A DNA stretch of 64,000 nt from the NCBI GenBank assembly GCA_033675265.1, contig JAUJYZ010001494.1, positions 648,001 through 712,000 on the forward strand. Direction: 5' to 3'. Below are positions 13,801 to 25,800 of this stretch, piece by piece. Made by a program: the position numbers and the translations under genes. Below the pieces are notes generated by a model, which was given only the letters and a program-made list of their open reading frames with translations, searched no databases and was not told the origin of the DNA. This DNA comes from Actinostola sp. cb2023 (lineage: Eukaryota; Cnidaria; Anthozoa; Actiniaria; Actinostolidae). Each line of letters starts with the position of its first letter. The stretch's first letter is position 1.

Positions 13801-16800
13801 AGTATGGAGTGATTATGAAGTGCATGGTGAGTATTATGTGAGTATGGAGTGCATGGTGAGTAGTGCATGGTGAGTATGGAGTGCATGGTGAGTGAGTATG
13901 GAATGATTATGAAGTGCATGGTGAGTATGGAATGATTATGAAGTGCATGGTGAGTATGGAGTGATTATGAAGTGCATGGTGAGTATGGAGTGATTATGAA
14001 GTGCATGGTGAGTATGGAGTGATTATGGTGTGTATGGTGAGTATGGAGTGATTATGGAGTGCATGGTGAGTATGGAATGATTATGGAGTGCATGGTGAGT
14101 ATGGAATGATTATGAAGTGCATGGTGAGTATGGAGTGATTATGAAGTGCATGGTGAGTATGGAATTGATTATGAGTGCATGGTGAGTATGGAGTGATTAT
14201 GAAGTGCATGGTGAGTATGGAGTGATTATGGAGTGCATGGTGAGTATGGAGTGATTATGGAGTGCATGGTGAGTATGGATGATTATGAAGTGCATGGTGA
14301 GTATGGAGTGATTATGAGTGCATGGTGAGTATGATTATGAAGTGCATGGTGAGTATGGAGTGATTATGAGTGCATGGTGAGTATGGATGATTATGGAGTG
14401 CATGGTGAGTATGGAGTGATTATGGAGTGCATGGTGAGTATGGATGATTATGAAGTGCATGGTGAGTATGGAGTGATGATTATGAAGTGCATGGTGAGTA
14501 TGGAATGATTATGAAGTGCATGGTGAGTATGGAGTGATTATGAGTATGGAGTGCATGGTGAGTATGGAGTGATTATGGAGTGCATGGTGAGTATGGAATG
14601 ATTATGAAGTGCATGGTGAGTATGGAGTGATTATGGAGTGAGCATGGTGAGTATGGAGTATGATTATGGAGTGCATGGTGAGTATGGAGTGATTATGAAG
14701 TGCATGGTGAGTATGGAGTGATTATGAGTGCATGGTGAGTATGGAATGATTATGGAGTGCATGGTGAGTATGGAATGATTATGAAGTGCATGGTGAGTAT
14801 GGTGATTATGGAGTGCATGGTGAGTATGAAGTGCATGGTGAGTATGGAATGATTATGAAGTGCATGGTGAGTATGGAGTGATTATGAAGTGCATGGTGAG
14901 TATGGAGTGATTATGAAGTGCATGGTGAGTATGGAGTGATTATGAAGTGCATGGTGAGTATGGAGTGATTATGGAGTGCATGGTGAGTATGGAGTGATTA
15001 TGGAGTGCATGGTGAGTATGGAGTGATTATGAGTGCATGGTGAGTATGGGTGATTATGGAGTGCATGGTGAGTATGCATGCATGGTGAGTATGGAGTGAT
15101 GAGTGAGTGCATGGTGAGTATGGAGTGATTATGAAGTGCATGGTGAGTATGGAGTGATTATGGAGTGCATGGTGAGTATGGAGTGATTATGGAGTGCATG
15201 GTGAGTATGGAGTGATTATGAAGTGCATGGTGAGTATGGAGTGATTATGGAGTGCATGGTGAGTATGGAGTGATTATGAAGTGCATGGTGAGTATGGATG
15301 GATGAGTATGATGGTGGTATGATGAGTGCATGGTGAGTATGGAATGATTATGAAGTGCATGGTGAGTATGGAGTGATTATGGAGTGCATGGTGAGTATGG
15401 AGTGATTATGTATGGAGTGCATGGTGAGTATGGAGTGCATGAGTGAGTGCATGGTGAGTATGGAGTGATTATGAAGTGCATGGTGAGTGATTATGAGTGC
15501 ATGGTATGATTATGAGTGCATGGTGAGTATGGAATGATTATGGAGTGCATGGTGAGTATGGAATGATTATGAAGTGCATGGTGAGTATGGAGTGATTATG
15601 GAGTGCATGGTGAGTATGGAGTGATTATGAGTAGTGCATGGTGAGTATGGAGTGATTATGGAGTGCATGGTGAGTATGGAGTGATTATGAAGTGCATGGT
15701 GAGTATGGAATGATTATGGAGTGCATGGTGAGTATGATTATGGAATGATTATGGAGTGCATGGTGAGTATGGAATGATTATGAAGTGCATGGTGAGTATG
15801 AGTGATTATGGAGTGATTATGGAGTGCATGGTGAGTATGGAGTGATTATGGAGTGCATGGTGAGTATGGAAGTGATTATGAAGTGCATGGTGAGTATGGA
15901 GTGATTATGAAGTGCATGGTGAGTATGGAATGATTATGAAGTGCATGGTGAGTATGGAATGATTATGGAGTGCATGGTGAGTATGGAGTGATTATGGAGT
16001 GCATGGTGAGTATGGAGTGATTATGGAGTGCATGGTGAGTATGGAGTGATTATGGAGTGCATGGTGAGTATATGATTATGAAGTGTGATTATGAGTGATT
16101 ATGGAGTGAGTATGGAGTGATTATGGAGTGCATGGTGAGTATGGAATGATTATGGAGTGCATGGTGAGTATGGAGTGATTATGAGTGCATGGTGAGTATG
16201 GAGTGATTATGAAGTGCATGGTGAGTATGGAGTGATTATTGAAGTGTGAGTATGGTGATTATATGGAGTGATTATGAAGTGCATGGTGAGTATGGAGTGA
16301 TTATGAAGTGCATGGTGAGTATGGATGGAGTGATTATGAAGTGCATGGTGAGTATGGAATGATTATGAAGTGCATGGTGAGTATGGAATGATTATGGAGT
16401 GCATGGTGAGTATGGAATGATTATGGAAGTGCATGGTGAGTGATGTATGGAGTGCATGATTATGGAGTGCATGGTGAGTATGGAATGATTATGGAGTGCA
16501 TGGTGAGTATGGAGTGATGAGTGAGTATGGTGAGTATGGTGATTATGGAGTGCATGGTGAGTATGGAATGATTATGAAGTGCATGGTGAGTATGGAATGA
16601 TTATGGAGTGCATGGTGAGTATGGAATGATTATGAAGTGCATGGTGAGTATGGAATGATTATGAAGTGCATGGTGAGTATGGAATGATTATGGAGTGCAT
16701 GGGTGCATGGTGAGTATGGAATGATTATGAAGTGCATGGTGAGTATGGTATGGAGTGCATGGTGATGAAGTGCATGGTGAGTATGGAATGATTATGAAGT

Positions 16801-19800
16801 GCATGGTGAGTATGGAATGATTATGGAGTGCATGGTGAGTATGGAGTGATTATGAAGTGCATGGTGAGTATGGAGTGATTATGGAGTGCATGGTGAGTAT
16901 GGAATGATTATGAAGTGCATGGTGAGTATGGAGTGATTATGAAGTGCATGGTGAGTATGGAGTGATTATGGAGTGCATGGTGAGTATGGAGTGATTATGA
17001 AGTGCATGGTGAGTATGGAGTGATTATGAGTGCATGGTGAGTATGGAGTGATTATGGAGTGCATGGTGAGTATGGAGTGATTATGAAGTGCATGGTGAGT
17101 ATGGAATGATTATGGAGTGCATGGTGAGTATGGAGTGATTATGGAGTGCATGGTGAGTATGGAGTGATTATGAAGTGCATGGTGAGTATGGAATGATTAT
17201 GAAGTGCATGGTGAGTATGGAATGATTATGAAGTGCATGGTGAGTATGGAGTGATTATGAAGTGCATGGTGAGTATGGAGTGATTATGAAGTGCATGGTG
17301 AGTATGGAGTGATTATGAAGTGCATGGTGAGTATGGAGTGATTATGGAGTGCATGGTGAGTATGGATGATTATGAAGTGCATGGTGAGTATGGAGTGATT
17401 ATGGAGTGCATGGTGAGTATGGAGTGCAAGTGAGTATGGAGTGATTATGGAGTGCATGGTGAGTATGGAATGATTATGAAGTGCATGGTGAGTATGGAGT
17501 GATTATGAAGTGCATGGTGAGTATGGAGTGATTATGAAGTGCATGGTGAGTATGGAATGATTATGAAGTGCATGGTGAGTATGGAGTGATTATGGAGTGC
17601 ATGGTGAGTATGATTATGAGTGCAGTGATTATGAGTGCATGGTGAGTATGGAGTGATTATGGAGTGCATGGTGAGTATGGAATGATTATGAAGTGCATGG
17701 TGAGTATGGAATGATTATGAAGTGCATGGTGAGTATGGAGTGATTATGGAGTGCATGGTGAGTATGGAGTGATTATGGAGTGCATGGTGAGTATGGAGTG
17801 ATTATGAAGTGCATGGTGAGTATGGAATGATTATGGAGTGCATGGTGAGTATGGAATGATTATGAAGTGCATGGTGAGTATGGAGTGATTATGAAGTGCA
17901 TGGTGAGTATGGAGTGATTATGAAGTGCATGGTGAGTATGGAGTGATTATGAAGTGCATGGTGAGTATGGAATGATTATGGAGTGCATGGTGAGTATGGA
18001 ATGATTATGAAGTGCATGGTGAGTATGGAATGATTATGAAGTGCATGGTGAGTATGGAATGATTATGGAGTGCATGGTGAGTATGGAATGATTATGAAGT
18101 GCATGGTGAGTATGGAATGATTATGGAGTGCATGGTGAGTATGGAATGATTATGAAGTGCATGGTGAGTATGGAATGATTATGAAGTGCATGGTGAGTAT
18201 GGAATGATTATGGAGTGCATGGTGAGTATGGAGTGATTATGAAGTGCATGGTGAGTATGGAGTGATTATGAAGTGCATGGTGAGTATGGAATGATTATGG
18301 AGTGCATGGTGAGTATGGAATGATTATGAAGTGCATGGTGAGTATGGAATGATTATGAAGTGCATGGTGAGTATGGAGTGATTATGAAGTGCATGGTGAG
18401 TATGGAGTGATTATGAAGTGCATGGTGAGTATGGAGTGATTATGAGTATGAAGTGCATGGTGAGTATGGAATGATTATGGAGTGCATGGTGAGTATGGAA
18501 TGATTATGAAGTGCATGGTGAGTATGGAATGATTATGAAGTGCATGGTGAGTATGGAGTGATTATGGAGTGCATGGTGAGTGCACAGTGATTATGAAGTG
18601 CATGGTGAGTATGGAGTGATTATGAAGTGCATGGTGAGTATGGAATGATTATGGAGTGCATGGTGAGTATGGAGTGATTATGGAGTGCATGGTGAGTATG
18701 GAATGATTATGAAGTGCATGGTGAGTATGGAATGATTATGAAGTGCATGGTGAGTATGGAGTGATTATGAAGTGCATGGTGAGTATGGAGTGATTATGAA
18801 GTGCATGGTGAGTATGGAGTGCACAGTGAGTATGGAGTGCGCGGTGAGTATGGACTGCACAGTGAGTATGGAATGATTATGGAGTGCATGGTGAGTATGG
18901 AATGATTATGAAGTGCATGGTGAGTATGGAATGATTATGAAGTGCATGGTGAGTATGTGAGTGATTATGAGTGATTATGGTGAGTATGGAGTGATTATGA
19001 AGTGCATGGTGGAGTATGGAATGATTATGGAGTGCATGGTGAGTATGGAGTGATTATGGAGTGCATGGTGAGTATGGAATGATTATGAAGTGCATGGTGA
19101 GTATGGAGTGATTATGGAGTACATGGTGAGTATGGAGTGATTATGAAGTGCATGGTGAGTATGGAGTGCATGGTGAGTATGGTGAGTATGGAATGATTAT
19201 GGAGTGCATGGTGAGTATGGAATGATTATGGAGTGCATGGTGAGTATGGAATGATTATGAAGTGCATGGTGAGTATGGAGTGATTATGGAGTGCATGGTG
19301 AGTATGGAATGATTATGAAGTGCATGGTGAGTATGGAGTGCACAGTGAGTATGGAGTGCATGGTGAGTATGGTGAGTATGGAATGATTATGGAGTGCATG
19401 GTGAGTATGGAATGATTATGAAGTGCATGGTGAGTATGGAGTGCATGGTGAGTATGGTGAGTATGGAATGATTATGGAGTGCATGGTGAGTATGGAATGA
19501 TTATGAAGTGCATGGTGAGTATGGAGTGATTATGGAGTGCATGGTGAGTATGGAATGATTATGGAGTGCATGGTGAGTATGGAATGATTATGGAGTGCAT
19601 GGTGAGTATGGAATGATTATGGAGTGCATGGTGAGTATGGAATGATTATGAAGTGCATGGTGAGTATGGAATGATTATGAAGTGCATGGTGAGTATGGAG
19701 TGATTATGAAGTGCATGGTGAGTATGGAGTGATTATGAAGTGCATGGTGAGTATGGAGTGCACAGTGAGTATGGAGTGCGCGGTGAGTATGGACTGCACA

Positions 19801-22800
19801 GTGAGTATGGAGTGCGCGGTGAGTATGGAGTGATTATGGAGTGCGCGGTGAGTATGGAGTGATTATGGAGTGCATGGTGAGTATGGAGTGATTATGGAGT
19901 GCATGGTGAGTATGGAGTGATTATGGAGTGCATGGTGAGTATGGAGTGATTATGGAGTGCATGGTGAGTATGGAGTGATTATGGAGTGCATGGTGAGTAT
20001 GGAATGATTATGGAGTGCATGGTGAGTATGGAGTGATTATGGAGTACATGGTGAGTATGGACTGCACAGTGAGTATGGACTGCGCGGTGAGTATGGAGTG
20101 AGTATGGAGTGCGCGGTGAGTATGGAGTGATTATGGAGTGCATGGTGAGTATGGAGTGATTATGGAGTGCATGGTGAGTATGGAGTGATTATGGAGTGCA
20201 TGGTGAGTATGGAGTGATTATGGAGTGCATGGTGAGTATGGAGTGATTATGGAGTGCATGGTGAGTATGGAATGATTATGGAGTGCATGGTGAGTATGGA
20301 GTGATTATGAAGTGCATGGTGAGTATGGAGTGATTATGGAGTACATGGTGAGTATGGACTGCACAGTGAGTATGGAGTGCGCGGTGAGTATGGAGTGATT
20401 ATGGAGTGCGCGGTGAGTATGGAGTGCGCGGTGATTATGGTGCGCGGTGAGTATGGAGTGATCATGGGACTGAAAGGATAAATGAACACAATTAATCCCA
20501 CCTTTCATTCTAGGATCCCATAATCGAATAAACTTGTCAGCACTACCAGACGCCAGACACTTTGACAGAGGGGAGTATGCAATGCAGCAGAATACTTTGG
20601 AACCAGTCTGTAAAACAAATAATCAATAATCAATTAAGAAGAAGAATTAAGAATGCCTTGCAGACGCATTTAGGGTGAGTATCTGTCCAATCAAATGAGG
20701 TTAAAGGCTAATTTTTGCACTGTATGCCAAGGTAGATGCCGAACGTTGTGTTTGAAAAGGAGAGCACATATTTAAGACTTCCCTGTCAATAAGTGTTTTG
20801 TTATATACCAACTGTCAAAGAACAACAAAAAGATGGGTTTCCCGCTTTTCAAGCGCGATTACCAACACCAATCAAGGTTACAAAGCTCAATCAACTTCCG
20901 GTTTTGTTATTGCCGGTCCACAACATATTGTTGCCTGCTGAGAGCTGTTGCCGGGGAAACATGAAAACTTGTTCACGTTCACGTGATACCGCTCGCCCAA
21001 TCAGGGCACGAGAAAAATGAACTTTGACAGTTGGTATATAACAAATACCTCTTATTAACCAAGCACGAGGTCCATAGGGAAGTTATGGACTGAGTTTTTT
21101 CGCACAGCCTTATGGCTCAAGCGCATAGCGTGTGGGCCATAAAAGTGGGGGCAAACGAGGATCCATGGACCAAGCCAGCGAGGTTAATAAGATATATATA
21201 GCTTTTCCTTACTTTTCTGTTTTCAGCGGGCCGTGCGGGAAGTTACGGCCCGCTAATTGACCAATAAGAGTGTGCGTAGTATTTGTGCTATATAATAAAA
21301 TATATTATTGGCAACTCAGTGTTACAACTTCACATATACAAACAATTGCATGATAAGTATTGACGTGAATAATGTTATCCACGTACTTCAATCACAAGTC
21401 CTGTCAGAAGCTGATTGGCTAGCAATGACAGGTGTATGTATGCAAATACATCAAAGGAGATCACAGTAGTGTCACACTGTGAGAGAGTTCAATACTCTGC
21501 TTTGTATTCCTCAACTTGTATTCTTGGTTTGCAATCAATCCCTTGAGAATCAAGAGATAAAGACACGGCGGCCATGTTGGTTGAACAAACAATAGACACT
21601 AATGCGCAATCTTTTGTTGAAGTTCAACCAAGATGGCCGCCGTGACGTGTATTGCAAACCAGCAATAGGCGACTTGCACTAAGAGGTCACATGACCCCAA
21701 CACCCTTAAATCGAACAGCAGTGTAAAATGAACTCCAGAAATGAAAAGAGCAACCCGAAATTAGTAAAATGGCGAAGTTTCAGCGCATAATGTCTGACAC
21801 AGGAGAAATGACAAAAATAAATAAAATGGATCTTTTCTAAGATTTTGTTTGGAAAATGCATTGGATGGCAAGAGCATGCATTTTCCAAACAAAATCTTAG
21901 AAAACGATGAATTTTATTTTTAATGCCATTTCTCCTGTGTCAGACATTATCCGCTGAAACTTTGCCCTTTTACTAATTTCGAGTTGCTCTTTTCATTTCT
22001 GGAGTTCATTTTGACACCGCTGTTCGATTTAAGGGTGTTGGGGTCACGTGACCTCTTAGTGCAAGTCGCCTATTCCATGTGATATTCTTACCAAAGTTTG
22101 TTTATTCATTCCAGCTATTACATCCCACACACGGATACAGTGATCCCATCCAGCACTACAAACAGTGATTTTGTCCATCCATAGAACCGATGATACAGCT
22201 TGGGTGTGGCCAGAGAGAGTCATTAAAGGTGTCTGTACAATTAAGAATACATTCAGTATACTACATGTAGAAATAATCATCTCCCGTAGCCAGCAGGAGT
22301 GAGAAAATAATATGTACAAGTATATGTATGTTTGTGCTGACATCTTTATCACTGAGGAAAGTCTTTGTTCAAAGACCAAAATGTCTAACATTTTAACAGG
22401 GTTTTTCCAAGTCAGAGACAAACTGACATTATTACTACAGTAGGTAGATATTTGGTATAAGTTACTTGATTCCATTGTGCTTATAACAGCTTCTCTTACC
22501 CTTGTAGTTGCTTTTTTATTTGCAATGCTGATTCTGTGTCTCTTTTTTGTTCCTCCGCCATCTTGGTCTGGATCATCTGAAGCTTCTATATCTGGAACTA
22601 CAATAAAGCATGACTGTTACTGGACGCATCACCTAGAGGTATGACCACCTATAATATAAGCTTCTATATCTGGAACTACAATAAAGCATGTCTGTTACTG
22701 TACACAACACCTAGAGGTATGACCACCTATAATATAAGCTTCTATATCTGGAACTACAATAAAGCATGTCTGTTACTGTACACATCACCTAGAGGTATGA

Positions 22801-25800
22801 CCACCTATAATATAAGCTTCTATATCTGGAACTACAATAAAGCATGTCTGTTACTGTACGCAACACCTAGAGGTATGACCACCTATAATATAAGCTTCTA
22901 TATCTGGAACTACAATAAAGCATGTCTGTTACTGTACACAACACCTAGAGGTATGACCACCTATAATATAAGCTTCTATATCTGGAACTACAATAAAGCA
23001 TGTCTGTTACTGTACGCAACACCTAGAGGTATGACCACCCTATAATATAAGCTTCTATATCTGGAACTACAATAAAGCATGTCTGTTACTGTACACATCA
23101 CCTAGAGGTATGACCACCTATAATATAAGCTTCTATATCTGGAACTACAATAAAGCATGCCTGTTACTGGACGCATCACCTAGAGGGCGCATACAAAATG
23201 TAACTATTGTACTTGTACAATAAAACTAAGTCAACTAAAGACATACATTACATGTTAGCTAACCTGCAGACCATAGCTTAAGTGTCTTGTCCCACGAACA
23301 ACTGCAAAACTACAAAAATGAATGTGAAATTAAAGCTTGTTTGTAGACAAAATCAATTTAAAACAATGTCATCATGTTTTTCTTCAAAGAGGCGGCAACA
23401 CTGTATAATGATTTTTTTTTTAATTTTCCATTCATTCATTCATTTGTTTGTTTATTTACTCATTCAGTTATGCACTGAAAAATAGACTCACTCTTGTATG
23501 CGAAGGATCAACTGCTACGCAATCTACACTTTGTGAATGTCCTTTGCAAATGTGAACACACGTGAGAGTGTCAGTCATTGACGACCACTACAATGACAAA
23601 ACAATACATTAATTGAAATAACATAGTTAGAGTTGAATACCAGAGCATCCAACAGATATTTAACAATTAGTCACCAAAGGCGAGGTGAATATTGGTGAAT
23701 AATAACCGAGACGAAGTCGAGGTTATTATCACTGCTATTCACTGAGCCTGAGGTGACTAATTGTTTTAGTAGAATTACACAGGTGATTATTTGAAAAATT
23801 AAAAATAAATAAGCATTTTAAAGAAAATAATTCTTTATTTCATATTTCCATTTTGTCAAAACGCTGTAGGTAACTATCGAGAAATAGTCCGAAGTTCTCG
23901 ACCAATCAGCGCGCTTGATTTTCTATAATCACCTGTGTAATTCTACTAAATAGGCTTATTGCCAACATCTGAGGTATTTATCTGACTGATTTCATAGTGA
24001 TCAAATCCAGCAAAATCAGAAACAGAAATGTGGGACAGCTTAATATGTCATTAACATTTTACTATTTGCATTTTATCCTCAAATTCATCCCACATTTGAA
24101 CAAAGTTGTGTAGTCCCAAAGACAAACACAGCATTGAATTTTCAAATACTTTGAGAGGCTACAAACGTACCTGGTACTGGGTTAATAATCTGGTTATTAA
24201 CCCGGCACTAGTTTGAGCCGACAGGATAGTGATTATGACACATCAAAGCATGTATGAAATAATGACTTATATTTACAATGTCAGATGTGTCTCACCTCTG
24301 ATAATCTAATAGATTGGTCTTGTGATGAACTAAGTATTAAACCTCTCTTTTCATCTACAAGCAAACACATTTGTATTTGAGTATAAGTAAGAGTTTTTAT
24401 ATAGAGTCGTTTTCGTATGAGTGGGAAACCTACGGTACGGAGTTACGGTTACCGTGTGGAATCGAAGACATTGTATTCAACCAATCACAGCGCGCGAAAT
24501 CATTACTCAACCAATCAGAATGCCTGGATACCACACGATGATGGCACGGTACGGTCACCGCACGGCACGAACCGTACCGTACCTACTTCCCACTCATACG
24601 AAAATGACTCTAATGAAGGTTGCACCTAATTAGCAAAGTTTGAACTTGTGTAAAACACTATTAAAAGCAATTTTTAAAATATAGTTCAAGGTTTCTATGA
24701 GGCAATACCGGTAGTCAACGAGACTATCCTCATGGAAAACGAGAATGAGTAGTCTAATTATTGTTTTAGCATTTAAACCATCCAGTAGGTCAGTATAGAA
24801 CATGACAGAAACAAGCAACAGACAATAATTCGTTGAGAAATTCCTCCGAAACATTAGCAAAACGTGATGACGAAGCCGCCATTTTGTTTGTTTACCTCTA
24901 CTCGGGGTCTATGAGCTGATAGACCACTAGTAGCGAACCAATCAGATTGCAGGATTTGTGATAGACCACTGGATGGTTTATGCTAATATGTATTAGCAGG
25001 CATAGTATAAAGGCAAACATTATGTCCCATTGCTTTTTAATTTTCTTTTGTTTAAAGAGATGTTACAGTATGTCTATGTGTGTAGATAGGTTTTTGCTAA
25101 AAAAGATAAAAAATACATTATTATTTCTAATGTCTTGATTGTAAAATTACCTTTTGATATCCACTTTACAGCTTTAACAGGGCCTGTGTGCCCAGCGTAA
25201 GTTTTGAGACAGTCACCTTCAAGGAGGATAACTACATTGTTATAACTTCATATACACTAAATTGGAGAATCGTTGTCGGGTTCAAAATCATAAAACATTG
25301 AAGCTGAGACCGCTAGGATGTATGGGTAAGTGGTAAATCAGCTAAGTTTTATGTAGTCAGAGGAAATTTTTGGTGTTTATTGAAAGAATTGATCTCTAAG
25401 CAAAATTATACAGATATTCGGGAAATAAATTACGAATAGGCGAAGTTATTTGACTCATTTACCGCTTTCCCAGGTATCCCTTGCGGTCTCAGCTTCTATA
25501 TATGTTCTATGATTTTGAACATGACAACGAATTTTTACAGTTTCATTCTTGACAAAGGCATAGGTGTATTTGGGAATGAAAATGCAGATACTGCTATATT
25601 CACAAACAATGAAGCATACATGTATTAACTGTGTTAAGAATCCTTTCAGTGTTAAAATATATTCCATGGACAAGTTTTTGGAGATTGATGGTATGCATCC
25701 TTCTGCCATGAATGATCAATTTAGCAATTGCTTTTGTGTATAGTATGTGTTGTAGTTTTCCCTAGTCTTTAGACCATGATATAGCTATAGGTGGGTGCTA

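Noticed and set aside
8880..20460. CRISPR array
   Set aside because: Repeats are contiguous with no unique spacers, sit within an animal intron, and have no cas genes nearby.
22641..23045. 134-codon plus-strand ORF with 26-residue repeats
   Set aside because: Antisense frame through the 78-bp acceptor-derived array in WDR12 intron 9.
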